Positions 1 through 7,359 of a DNA stretch of 13,009 nt are shown one piece after another. This DNA comes from Thiobacillus sp. (lineage in GTDB: Bacteria > Pseudomonadota > Gammaproteobacteria > Burkholderiales > Thiobacillaceae). Below the pieces are notes generated by a model. It searched no databases. It had not been told where the DNA came from and worked only from the letters and a program-made list of their open reading frames with translations. The position numbers were made by a program, and so were the translations under genes. The stretch lies in assembly GCA_020217265.1 (NCBI GenBank), contig JAIWOS010000186.1, forward strand, positions 1 through 13,009, in the 5' to 3' direction. The first letter of the stretch is position 1; each line of letters opens with the position of its first letter.

Positions 1-783
1 CGCGGCGATCCGCGCGTCCGCGGCCTGGATCTGCGCGCGCAGCGCAAGCGCGCGCAGATTGTGCGCCCGCACCCAAGGCAGCAGCGTTTCGTAATCGGCG
101 ACCGGCCGGTCATTGTCCTTGAGTGCGGGCTCGTCCAGTTCGGCCGGCAGCGCTGCGGGGCGGCCGAGCGCGTGCGCGAGTTTCTGCCGCGCTGCCCGCA
201 TGCGCTGCTGGCTGGCGTTGCGCCGCTCGCGTATGTCCTGGTAGTCGGCCTCCAGCTTTTCCAGTTCGGGACGGCCGATCTGTCCCACGTCGAAGCGCTG
301 GCGGGCATTGTCCCAGGCCACGTAGGCGACCGCCATGAATTCGTTGTCGGCGGCGTACTGCATGTCGGCAATGAGCACGTCGAAATAGCGCGCCATGATG
401 TCGAGCCGGCGCAGGTTGCCAGTGTTGATGAGCGCGGCCTGGCGCGCGGCGATTTCGCGGTCGGCGGCCTCGAGCGCGCCGCGCGTGCGGCCAAAATCGA
501 AGAGCGGCTTTCTGGCGACGATGCGGCCGACGTTGTCGGGTTTCCAGTCGCCATCCGGACGCAGGCCGGTGCGCAGGCTGCCGTCGAGATAGAGGGCGAA
601 GTCCTGCCGGCTTTCCGTCTGCGCGCGGTCGGCCTCGGCGAGCGCAAGCTCGCTTTCGGCGATGCGGTAGTCGGGATGCGGCGCCTGCGCGGCCGCCAGC
701 GCAACTTCCAGCGTGAGTTTGTCGGCCGCGGCCGGCCCGGACAAGGCCCAGGCCAGCAGGGCAACGCGGGCAGCCCGCCTCAT
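1..783 (-). CDS. TolC-family outer-membrane efflux protein, N-terminal part (C-terminus outside window)
   Basis: Predicted outer-membrane channel component of the TolC type, usually the exit duct of a tripartite efflux or type I secretion system. The window holds 261 codons, against roughly 430-480 aa usual for the family; the missing C-terminal part lies left of base 1. Residues 1-20 form a signal peptide (Arg-rich start, hydrophobic core, PAAA before Asp21). After it come long amphipathic helices rich in Ala, Glu, Arg and Gln (for example ALEAADREIAARQA), preceded by the family-like segment KPLFDFGRTRG at the helix/strand boundary. The ATG at 783-781 overlaps the stop of the upstream thioredoxin-fold gene (ATGA), so the two are translationally coupled. 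Being third in a cluster with two exported thioredoxin-like proteins suggests a shared envelope role. No inner-membrane pump or periplasmic adaptor is visible here, and the substrate cannot be inferred. Confidence 0.85.
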   Translation of the reverse strand, partial: MRRAARVALLAWALSGPAAADKLTLEVALAAAQAPHPDYRIAESELALAEADRAQTESRQDFALYLDGSLRTGLRPDGDWKPDNVGRIVARKPLFDFGRTRGALEAADREIAARQAALINTGNLRRLDIMARYFDVLIADMQYAADNEFMAVAYVAWDNARQRFDVGQIGRPELEKLEADYQDIRERRNASQQRMRAARQKLAHALGRPAALPAELDEPALKDNDRPVADYETLLPWVRAHNLRALALRAQIQAADARIAA

Positions 784-1286
784 TGGCCCTGCTTGTATTT
801 TGCGAAGGGTTCCCTGGCGTAGGCGCCGTCAGCCACGTATTTGCCCAGCAGCAGAAACTCCTGCTTGTCACGCGAGGGGCCGGTGAAGCGGGCAACCGGC
901 TTGCCGTCGAGATCAATGAACAGCAGGGTGGGCGTGGCGCGCACGCGGTTGGCAAAAGCAAAGGCTTTCTCCGTGGTTTCCCTGCCCTGGAAATCGATCA
1001 TCGGCGTATCGCCGTTGACGTCGACGGGATAGACGAGGAATTGCGCGCGATAGGCGTCCTGCACCTCGGGCTGGTTGAGGACGGTGGCCTTCATGCGCGC
1101 GCAGAACGGGCAGTCGTCCATTTCGAAGAACAGGAAAATGCCTTTCTTGCCCTGCTGCCTGGCCGTGTCGAGCTCGGCCCGGAAATCGCCGAACTTGGGC
1201 TGGAAAAAATAGGTGCCCGGATCGCGGGTGTCGGCCCAGGCGGGCACGGCGAACAGCATCACGAATGCAATCAACCACTGGCGCAC
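780..1286 (-). CDS. Exported thioredoxin-fold protein (SoxW-like) with CPFC active site
   Basis: A 168-aa periplasmic thioredoxin-like protein. A signal peptide covers residues 1-18 (hydrophobic core, AWA before Asp19). The thioredoxin fold follows: the strand GIFLFFEMDDC leads to the redox motif Cys59-Pro-Phe-Cys62, and the cis-proline is Pro119 in RATPTLLF. The fold resembles SoxW/DsbC-like thioredoxins of sulfur-oxidizing and other betaproteobacteria that reduce protein or low-molecular-weight disulfides. The start is GTG at 1286-1284, supported by a good Shine-Dalgarno (AGGAG, complement of 1294-1298) at proper spacing. It lies 22 bp downstream of the TlpA-like gene and overlaps the TolC-family gene by 4 nt, so all three probably form one operon. 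The reducing partner and substrate are not identifiable; no sox gene is seen nearby. Confidence 0.88.
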   Translation of the reverse strand: MRQWLIAFVMLFAVPAWADTRDPGTYFFQPKFGDFRAELDTARQQGKKGIFLFFEMDDCPFCARMKATVLNQPEVQDAYRAQFLVYPVDVNGDTPMIDFQGRETTEKAFAFANRVRATPTLLFIDLDGKPVARFTGPSRDKQEFLLLGKYVADGAYAREPFAKYKQGQ

Positions 1287-1308
1287 AACTGTCTCCTCGG
1301 ACTAAATC

Positions 1309-1803
1309 TTATTTCTGGGCACGGCCGGATTTGCTGGCGATGTATTTTTCCACCGCCTCGCGCGTGACCGGCCCCACCTGCTGCGCGATCATCTTGCCTT
1401 CCGGGTTGTAGAGGTAGGTGGTGGGCAAGCCCTGGACCGGCCCGATCTGATTCACGACCTTCGGGGTGCCGAGCACGATGGGATAGCTCACCAGCAGCCC
1501 TTCGGCAAAATCGGTGACCTGTTTGGGATTGCGGTAATCGATCGCCACCCCGATCACCACCAGGTTGTTCTGCTTGTTGTCGTGCAGCGCGATCAGGTCG
1601 GGAATTTCCTCCAGACAGGGCGGGCACCACGTCGCCCAGTAGTTCACCAGCACCCATTTGCCCTTGTAGCCGGCGAGCGTGTGCGTCTTCCCCCGGGTGT
1701 CCGTGAGCTGGAAACCCTCGGCCTGCGTCCAGGCCGACGCGAGCGCGAGCAGCAGGCCGGCCAGCCACATCGGATAAAATCGTTTCTTTTGTATTGCAGG
1801 CAT
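1309..1803 (-). CDS. TlpA/ResA-type periplasmic thiol:disulfide oxidoreductase
   Basis: A 164-aa membrane-anchored or secreted thioredoxin of the TlpA/ResA/CcmG class, which reduces disulfides in periplasmic proteins, for instance during cytochrome c or oxidase maturation. Residues 9-28 form a hydrophobic signal or anchor. The thioredoxin domain shows VLVNYWATWCPPCLEEIPDL with the redox pair Cys60/Cys63, and the cis-Pro segment GLPTTYLYNPEGK. The start at 1803 is preferred because AGGA lies about 8 nt upstream; the alternative Met12 (1770) has no Shine-Dalgarno. It heads the three-gene minus-strand cluster. Its start is only 11 bp from that of the divergent lyase gene, so its promoter must lie inside that gene's 5' coding region. 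The exact client protein is unknown. Confidence 0.9.
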   Translation of the reverse strand: MPAIQKKRFYPMWLAGLLLALASAWTQAEGFQLTDTRGKTHTLAGYKGKWVLVNYWATWCPPCLEEIPDLIALHDNKQNNLVVIGVAIDYRNPKQVTDFAEGLLVSYPIVLGTPKVVNQIGPVQGLPTTYLYNPEGKMIAQQVGPVTREAVEKYIASKSGRAQK

Positions 1804-1814
1804 TGGTTTTTCCT

Positions 1815-3215
1815 ATGAACGACATGCGCATCGAGAAAGACTCGCTCGGCGAAGTCCGGGTTCCCCAGGACGCATGGTACGGCGCGCAGACCGCGCGCGC
1901 AGTGGCCAATTTTCCCATTTCCGGCCGCATGCCGGATAGGGATTTCGTACTGGCCCACGTGCGCATCAAGCTCGCCGCCGCGCGCGCCAACTGCCAGCCG
2001 GGCTGGCTTTCCGAACAGAAACGCGATGCCATCGTCGCCGCATGCGAACGGATTCTTGCTGGCGAGTTCCTCGACCAGTTCGTCGTCGACCGCTTCCAGG
2101 CCGGCGCCGGCACCAGCCACAACATGAACACCAACGAGGTCGTCGCCAACCTCGCCAACGTCGCGCTCGGCGGTCAGAAAGGCGTCTACACGCCGGTCAA
2201 TCCCAACGACGACGTGAACATGGGGCAGTCGACCAACGACACCATCCCCACCGCGATCCGGCTTGCCGCACTCGCCAAGCTGCCGCGCCTCGTGGCCGCA
2301 ATCCGTGCGATGGCCACCGAGTTCTCCCGGCTCGCCGAACGCGAGAAAGACACGGTCAAATCCGGCCGCACCCACCTGCAGGACGCCGTGCCGACCACGC
2401 TCGGGCAGGAGTTCGCCGGCTATGCATGGACCTTGAATCGCTGCGCCGCCAGCCTCGAAGCCGTGCGCCCGGCGCTGTGCGAAATCGGCCTCGGCGGTTC
2501 CGCCGCCGGTACGGGGTTGAATACTTCGCCCGATTACCCGGCGCGCGTTGCCGCAGAACTGGCCAAGCTCACCGGCGAACCCATCGCGGTCGGCCAGCTC
2601 GTCGCGCAAATGCAGTCGATGAACGATCTCGCGCGGCTGTCGGGCGAAATCCGCAATCTTGCGCTGGAACTCACGCGCATCTCCAACGACCTGCGCCTGC
2701 TCGCTTCCGGCCCGCGCACCGGGCTGGGCGAAATCCAGCTGCCGCCGGTGCAACCCGGTTCGAGCATCATGCCGGGCAAGGTCAACCCGGTGATGTTCGA
2801 GATGCTGAACCAGGTCTGCTTCCAGGTACTGGGGCAGGACGCCGCCGTGAGCTACATGGTGCAGGCCGGCCAGCTGGAGCTGAACGTGATGATGCCCGCG
2901 CTCGGCTCCGCGCTGTTCGACGCGATGGACTGGCTGACCAACGCGATGAATGCGGCGACCGAAAAGAACCTGAAAGGCATCGTCGTCAATCGCGAACGCT
3001 GCGCCTTCTTCATCCACCAGAGTGTGGCGCTCGCCACGCTGCTCAACACGCAGATCGGCTACGCGGCAGCGGCCGAAGTCGCCAAGGCGTCGGAAAAGTC
3101 CGGCCGTCCGGTGCGCGAACTGGTCGCCGAAAAAGGGCTCATGTCCGCCGCCGACTTCGACGCGCTGGTGCTCGCCGCGGCGCACGGCATCGGCTCCGGC
3201 GGCGGCGCCGGCTGA
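1815..3215 (+). CDS. aspA: Aspartate ammonia-lyase / class II fumarase superfamily lyase
   Basis: A 466-aa homotetrameric lyase of the aspartase/fumarase superfamily. Aspartase converts L-aspartate to fumarate and ammonia; class II fumarase interconverts fumarate and malate. Visible landmarks are AGTSHNMNTNEV and VNMGQSTNDTIPTA (substrate-binding regions), SGRTHLQDAVPTT, and the superfamily signature GSSIMPGKVNP at residues 315-325 with the catalytic-loop Ser316. Aspartase is favoured over FumC by the segments after the signature (NQVCFQVLGQD, AGQLELNVMMP) and by RLLASGPRTGL, which read closer to AspA. The PGK in the signature is fumarase-like, and sequence alone does not settle the substrate. 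The ATG at 1815 gives the usual N-terminus; ATG 1824 is an alternative and neither has a strong Shine-Dalgarno (GCAGG lies 14-15 nt upstream of 1815). The stop overlaps the next start by 1 nt (TGATG). Confidence 0.88.
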   Translation: MNDMRIEKDSLGEVRVPQDAWYGAQTARAVANFPISGRMPDRDFVLAHVRIKLAAARANCQPGWLSEQKRDAIVAACERILAGEFLDQFVVDRFQAGAGTSHNMNTNEVVANLANVALGGQKGVYTPVNPNDDVNMGQSTNDTIPTAIRLAALAKLPRLVAAIRAMATEFSRLAEREKDTVKSGRTHLQDAVPTTLGQEFAGYAWTLNRCAASLEAVRPALCEIGLGGSAAGTGLNTSPDYPARVAAELAKLTGEPIAVGQLVAQMQSMNDLARLSGEIRNLALELTRISNDLRLLASGPRTGLGEIQLPPVQPGSSIMPGKVNPVMFEMLNQVCFQVLGQDAAVSYMVQAGQLELNVMMPALGSALFDAMDWLTNAMNAATEKNLKGIVVNRERCAFFIHQSVALATLLNTQIGYAAAAEVAKASEKSGRPVRELVAEKGLMSAADFDALVLAAAHGIGSGGGAG

Positions 3216-4129
3216 TGGCGATCCAGTGGTTCCCCGGCCACATGACCGCCGCCCGCAGACAGGCGGCGGAAACCATGGCCGAGATCGACGTGGTGATCGA
3301 GGTGCTCGACGCCCGCGTGCCCGAGGCCGGCAGCAACCCCATGATCCACGAGCTGCGCGCCCACCGTCAGCGGCCGTGCCTGAAAGTCCTGAACAAGACC
3401 GATCTGGCCGACCCCGCCGCCACCGCGGCGTGGATCGCGCACTATGAGCGCCATCCGGGCGTGAAGGCCGTGGCAATTTCCGCCAAGAAACCCGGCGACG
3501 TGGCGAAGCTGACCGCGCTCGCGCAGAAACTCGCGCCGCACCGCGACGACACCTTCAAGCCGCTGCGCCTCATGATCATGGGCATTCCCAACGTCGGCAA
3601 ATCCACGCTGATGAACGCGCTGGTGAAAAAGAAAGTCGCCCGCGTCGGCGACGAGCCGGCGGTGACCAAGTCGCAGCAGCGCATTCACTTGAGCCCCCGC
3701 CTCGTGCTCATCGACACCCCCGGCCTCATGTGGCCGAAGATCGAACACGATTCCGACGGCTACATGCTCGCCGCCTGCCACGCCATCGGCAAGAACGCCG
3801 TCATCGACGAAGCGGTGGCCGAATTCCTCGCCGGAATACTGCTCGCGCGCTACCCGCAGGCGCTGGTCGATCGCTACAAGTTGAAGCTCGACGGACTCGA
3901 CCCGATCGGCGTCGTCGAAGCCGTGGCGAAAAAGCGCGGCTGCCTGCGTCAGGGGCGCGGCGGGGAGCTCGATCTGGAGAAGGCCGCCAACCTGATGCTT
4001 ACCGATTTCCGTAGTGGCGCGCTGGGGCGGATCAGTCTGGAAACACCTGCGACCAGGGCAGCAATGCTGGCCGCCGCGCACGGCGCACAAACCGAACCAG
4101 CCGCGCTGGAAGACCGCGATCAGCCCTGA
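3215..4129 (+). CDS. ylqF: YlqF/RbgA-type circularly permuted ribosome-assembly GTPase
   Basis: A 304-aa GTPase with permuted motif order, diagnostic of the YlqF/YawG family: G4 NKTD (60-63), G5 SAKK (89-92), then G1 GIPNVGKST (123-131), G2 Thr151 within PAVTKSQQ, and G3 DTPG (167-170). The N-terminus IQWFPGHMTAARR is also typical. The Bacillus homologue RbgA acts late in 50S subunit assembly; a similar role is inferred here. A C-terminal helical region follows, as in the family, and the length matches (about 280-320 aa). Translation is coupled to the lyase gene by a 1-nt overlap. The 3' end overlaps the convergent pgl gene by 10 nt (4120-4129), so there is no room for a dedicated terminator. 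Confidence 0.93.
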   Translation: MAIQWFPGHMTAARRQAAETMAEIDVVIEVLDARVPEAGSNPMIHELRAHRQRPCLKVLNKTDLADPAATAAWIAHYERHPGVKAVAISAKKPGDVAKLTALAQKLAPHRDDTFKPLRLMIMGIPNVGKSTLMNALVKKKVARVGDEPAVTKSQQRIHLSPRLVLIDTPGLMWPKIEHDSDGYMLAACHAIGKNAVIDEAVAEFLAGILLARYPQALVDRYKLKLDGLDPIGVVEAVAKKRGCLRQGRGGELDLEKAANLMLTDFRSGALGRISLETPATRAAMLAAAHGAQTEPAALEDRDQP

Positions 4130-4800
4130 TTTGCCGCCGCCCGGTCCATCCACACCAAGGTCGCCAGCCGCCCCCGCACCGCCGCAGCGGGCAACGGCGT
4201 CCCTTCCCCCCAACGCCTTAGCGCCTCGCGCTTGTCCGTCCCCGTCACCACAAACCACACCGCCTGGCTGTTGGACAACCGATCCGCAGAGAGGCTGACG
4301 CGATCCGGCGGCGGCTTGGGTGCGTCGTGCACGGCAAGCGCGTCTGCGCCTGTCCACGCCCGCCCCGGAAACAGGCTCGCGGTGTGGCCGTCCTCGCCCA
4401 GGCCGAGCAGGACGAGATCGAACGCGGGCACGTCCGCGAGCCGGGCGGCGTATTCGGCGGCGGCGGCTTCCGCGCCGAGTTCGGCGGGGATGGGGCGGCG
4501 CTGTTCGGGGGGAATGCGGCTTTCTGCGAGCCACGCGGTTTCCGCCATCACGTTGTTGCGTTCGGGATGCCCGGAGGGCAGGCAGCGTTCGTCGCCATAC
4601 CAGATATGCCATTTGTCGCTGCCTGCGTCCCGGTTCGCCAGTGCCTCGTAGAGCGCACGCGGGGTGGTCCCGCCAGCGAGCACGAGGTGAAAGCGCCCAT
4701 GCTGGGCTATCGACGCCGAGGCCTGCATGAGCAGGGTGTCGGCGAGTGTGCGGACGAGGATTTCCGGGGTATCGAAGACGCGGCTGGCGGGAAGCGGCAT
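4120..4800 (-). CDS. pgl: 6-phosphogluconolactonase
   Basis: A 226-aa DevB-type 6-phosphogluconolactonase, which hydrolyses 6-phosphoglucono-1,5-lactone to 6-phosphogluconate, the second step of the oxidative pentose phosphate pathway, in the cytosol. Family motifs are LAGGTTPRALYE (41-52), the YGDERCLP block (68-75) followed by NN at 82-83, and GLGEDGHTASLFPG (133-146), which contains the active-site His139. The length is normal. It is last in the gnd-zwf-pgl order, 66 bp after the zwf stop, behind a very G-rich leader. Only a weak Shine-Dalgarno (AAGAAA) precedes the ATG at 4800, and the G-rich tract may contribute to ribosome loading. The 3' end overlaps ylqF on the other strand. Confidence 0.95.
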   Translation of the reverse strand: MPLPASRVFDTPEILVRTLADTLLMQASASIAQHGRFHLVLAGGTTPRALYEALANRDAGSDKWHIWYGDERCLPSGHPERNNVMAETAWLAESRIPPEQRRPIPAELGAEAAAAEYAARLADVPAFDLVLLGLGEDGHTASLFPGRAWTGADALAVHDAPKPPPDRVSLSADRLSNSQAVWFVVTGTDKREALRRWGEGTPLPAAAVRGRLATLVWMDRAAANQG

Positions 4801-4866
4801 GGCTGTTTCTTGTCGGGTTGTCCTGCGGATTTTCCGGGTTGTATGTTTCCCCTCCCCCCACCCCGC
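4801..4866 (-). other. G-rich zwf-pgl intercistronic spacer
   Basis: The 66-nt spacer begins, in transcript sense, with G-runs of 4, 6 and 4 separated by single T and A (complement of 4849-4864), directly after the zwf stop codon. An 8-bp direct repeat (CGGGTTGT on the plus strand at 4814-4821 and 4835-4842) follows. There is no stem-loop with a U-tract. The G-runs could form a quadruplex or a strong purine-rich ribosome-binding stretch, but this is inference from composition only. Confidence 0.4.
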
Positions 4867-6357
4867 CTATAGCTCATCCCGCCAGGTCTGGTCGTCGCTA
4901 TCGAACAGGCGGTTGGCCTCGGCCGGCCCCCACGAACCTGCCGGGTAGGTGGGGATGTATTCGCGTTCGACGGTCCAGTTCTTGAGGATGGGGTCGACGA
5001 CCTGCCAGGCCCATTCGACCTCATCGAAGCGGATGAAGAGCGAGCGGTCGCCTTCGATCACGTCGAGCAGCAGGGTTTCATAAGCGTCGAGCGTAGCCTC
5101 GTCGGTCTTGAGGAAGCTGGCGTTCATCTGCATCACGCGCGTGTCCATGTCGAGGCCGGGCTGCTTGACGTGGATTTCCATGCGCATGGATTCTTCGGGC
5201 TGGATCGACAGCAGCACCCAGTTCGGCGCGATGGTTTCGATGGGCGTTTCGCGGAACAGCTGCTGCGGCGGATGACGGAAGCGGATGGCGATCATCGAGG
5301 TCTGCTTCGCCAGTCGTTTGCCGGTGCGCAGGTAGAAGGGCACGCCGCGCCAGCGCCAGTTGTCGATGTAGAACTTGGCGGCGACGAAGGTTTCGGTGAT
5401 GGAGTTGGGCTCGACGTTTTCTTCCTGCTGGTAGCTGGCGACGGCCTGTCCGCCGATGCTGCCGCGCGCGTACTGCGCGCGCACGGCGTGGGCGTGCACG
5501 GCGCGCTTGGCGATCGGGCGGATCGAGCGCAGCACCTTCACCTTTTCGTCACGCAGCGCGTCGGCTTCCAGCGCGGGCGGCGGCTCCATCGCTACCACGG
5601 TGAGCAGCTGCATCAGGTGGTTCTGCAGCATGTCGCGCAGCGCGCCGGCGCGGTCGTAGTAGTCGGCGCGCTTTTCGATGCCGATCGATTCGGCCACGGT
5701 GATCTGCACGTGGTCGATGAAGTTGCGGTTCCACAGCGGTTCGATGAGCGTGTTGGCGAAGCGGAAGACGAGCAGGTTCTGCACCGTTTCCTTGCCGAGG
5801 AAGTGGTCGATGCGGTAGACCTGCTCCTCGTCGAAATGCTGGTGCAGCAGACGGTTGAGCGTCTGCGCCGATTCGAGATCTTCGCCGAAGGGTTTTTCGA
5901 TCACCACCCGGCTCATCCCGCGCGGGGTGTTGAGGCCCGCGGCGGCGAGGTTCTGGATCACCGCGCCGAATTCGGACGGCTTGATCGCGAGATAGAACAC
6001 CGTGCTCGAACACGCCGACTCGGGCGGCAGATTGGCGGCCAGCGCCCGATACGATTCGACGTCGTTGAGGTCGCCCTTCTGGTAGCGGAAGCGGGCAAGA
6101 AAGCGTTCGAACACCGGGCCTTCGAGCGGCGATTTGGTCTTTGCCGCGAGCACGGTCTTCATGTGTTCGCGCCAGGAATCGAGGTTCCAGTCACGGCGCG
6201 AGAAGGCGACGATGGAGAGATTCTCCGTCAGCCGCGCGGCGGCCTCCAGGTGAAACAGCGCGGGCAAGAGCTTGTTCGAGGCGAGGTTGCCGGTGGCGCC
6301 GAATATCACGAAAGTGCACGGCAGGTCGTCGGGCGCGGCGTGGCTGGCGAAATTCAC
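4867..6357 (-). CDS. zwf: Glucose-6-phosphate 1-dehydrogenase
   Basis: A 496-aa glucose-6-phosphate dehydrogenase, which oxidises glucose-6-phosphate to the lactone and reduces NAD(P)+. Motifs in order: the Rossmann fingerprint GATGNLA (20-26), EKPFG (154-158), and the substrate/catalytic signature RIDHFLGKE (182-190) with His185 in it. Further family blocks are RTGKRL and EAYETLLLD-like DAYETLLLDVIEGD. The length is normal. The start is GTG at 6357-6355, chosen because a near-perfect Shine-Dalgarno AAGGAGG sits 6 nt upstream, inside the end of gnd; only 1 nt separates the gnd stop from this start. The fingerprint has Asn24 where many homologues have Asp. The gene is flanked by gnd and pgl, so the whole oxidative branch is one transcription unit. 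Confidence 0.97.
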   Translation of the reverse strand: MNFASHAAPDDLPCTFVIFGATGNLASNKLLPALFHLEAAARLTENLSIVAFSRRDWNLDSWREHMKTVLAAKTKSPLEGPVFERFLARFRYQKGDLNDVESYRALAANLPPESACSSTVFYLAIKPSEFGAVIQNLAAAGLNTPRGMSRVVIEKPFGEDLESAQTLNRLLHQHFDEEQVYRIDHFLGKETVQNLLVFRFANTLIEPLWNRNFIDHVQITVAESIGIEKRADYYDRAGALRDMLQNHLMQLLTVVAMEPPPALEADALRDEKVKVLRSIRPIAKRAVHAHAVRAQYARGSIGGQAVASYQQEENVEPNSITETFVAAKFYIDNWRWRGVPFYLRTGKRLAKQTSMIAIRFRHPPQQLFRETPIETIAPNWVLLSIQPEESMRMEIHVKQPGLDMDTRVMQMNASFLKTDEATLDAYETLLLDVIEGDRSLFIRFDEVEWAWQVVDPILKNWTVEREYIPTYPAGSWGPAEANRLFDSDDQTWRDEL

Positions 6358-6358
6358 C

Positions 6359-7267
6359 TCAGGCCTCCTTCACGGCGTGGCCACCGAAGCCGCGACGCAT
6401 CATCGCCAGCATCTTGTTGCCGTAGTCGGCGCGGCCCTGGCTGTCGAAGCGGTTCATCAGGGCGAGCGTCATCACCGGCGTGGGTATGCCCTGCTCGATC
6501 GCGGCGAGTGCCGTCCACCGCCCTTCGCCGGAATCCGCCACGAAGGGCTCGATGGCTTCGAGCGTCTGGTCCTGCGCCAGAAAATCGGCGGTGAGATCGA
6601 GCAGCCACGAGCGCACCACGCTGCCGTGCCGCCACAGTTCGGCGATCTTCGCCAGATCGAGGTCGAAGCCGGGCTTGTCGCGCATGAGCGCGAAGCCTTC
6701 GGCAAAGGCCTGCATCATCGCGTACTCGATGCCGTTGTGGACCATCTTGGTGTAATGCCCGGAGCCGACGGGGCCGGTGTGCAGCCAGCCGGTGGCGGGC
6801 GTGGGCGCGAGCGCTTCCATGTAGGGCTGGATGCGGGCAGCGGCGGCGTCCGACCCGCCGAACATGATGCAGTAGCCGTTTTCCAGGCCCCACACGCCGC
6901 CCGACACGCCGGCGTCGACGAACTCGACGCCGGCCGCCGCACAGCGCGCGGCGCGCGGCGCATCGTCGACGTAGTGGCCGTTGGCGCCGTCGACGACCAG
7001 ATCGCCGGGAGAGAGCAGCGGCAGCAAGGCATCCAGCGCGGCCTCGGTCGGCGCGCCCGAGGGCAGCATCAGCCACACGATGCGCGGCGCAGCCAGCGCA
7101 GCGACGAGGCTTGGGTAGTCCCGGCACGCCACGTGGCCGGTGTCGGCGGCGAGCGCCTCGGCCACCGCGTGGCTGCGGTTCATCACCGCGATCCTTTTGC
7201 CCTGCCGCGCAAGCCGCCGCGCCATGTTGCCGCCCATGCGGCCCAAGCCCACGATGCCGAATTCCAT
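6359..7267 (-). CDS. gnd: 6-phosphogluconate dehydrogenase (decarboxylating), short type
   Basis: A 302-aa decarboxylating 6-phosphogluconate dehydrogenase of the short (about 300 aa) GndA/YqeC class, which yields ribulose-5-phosphate, CO2 and reduced cofactor. The Rossmann motif is GLGRMGGNMARRL (7-19); the second strand ends in Asn30-Arg31-Ser32. The substrate loop SGG (122-124) is in GVSGGVWGLENGY, with catalytic Lys174 and Asn178 in HYTKMVHNGIEY. The substrate-binding DGGNS block of the family reads DGANG here (93-97), so the Ser is replaced by Gly. The NRS end of strand 2 resembles NADP-using long-type Gnd more than NAD-using short forms. The start ATG at 7267 has the Shine-Dalgarno AGGAGG at good spacing. 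It is the first gene of gnd-zwf-pgl. Confidence 0.94.
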   Translation of the reverse strand: MEFGIVGLGRMGGNMARRLARQGKRIAVMNRSHAVAEALAADTGHVACRDYPSLVAALAAPRIVWLMLPSGAPTEAALDALLPLLSPGDLVVDGANGHYVDDAPRAARCAAAGVEFVDAGVSGGVWGLENGYCIMFGGSDAAAARIQPYMEALAPTPATGWLHTGPVGSGHYTKMVHNGIEYAMMQAFAEGFALMRDKPGFDLDLAKIAELWRHGSVVRSWLLDLTADFLAQDQTLEAIEPFVADSGEGRWTALAAIEQGIPTPVMTLALMNRFDSQGRADYGNKMLAMMRRGFGGHAVKEA

Positions 7268-7359
7268 GCCAGCCTCCTCTCACATCAATCTTGCCGGATA
7301 GTCGCGCGGGCATCCACCCTGCCCGCCGCAAACCCCGCCGCGGTGCGCGGCGCTCTCGT

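Noticed and set aside
1644..3476. Long open frame on the minus strand (about 610 codons) opposite the aspartase-like gene.
   Set aside because: It is antisense to a gene with clear family motifs; its translation is Arg/Gly/His-rich with no recognisable domain, as expected from GC-rich codon bias.
3059..4861. Long open frame on the minus strand (about 600 codons) across ylqF and pgl.
   Set aside because: It lies opposite ylqF and in another frame of pgl, has Arg/Pro-rich composition and no domain; a shadow of real genes.
5170..6594. Plus-strand open frame (about 474 codons) opposite zwf and gnd.
   Set aside because: Both genes beneath it have intact signatures, and this frame resembles no family and has shadow-type composition.
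7306..7326. Hairpin GCGGGCA/TGCCCGC with a 7-nt loop between marC and gnd, considered as a terminator.
   Set aside because: No T-tract follows on either strand, so it is not a convincing intrinsic terminator; it may still be a chance inverted repeat in GC-rich DNA.
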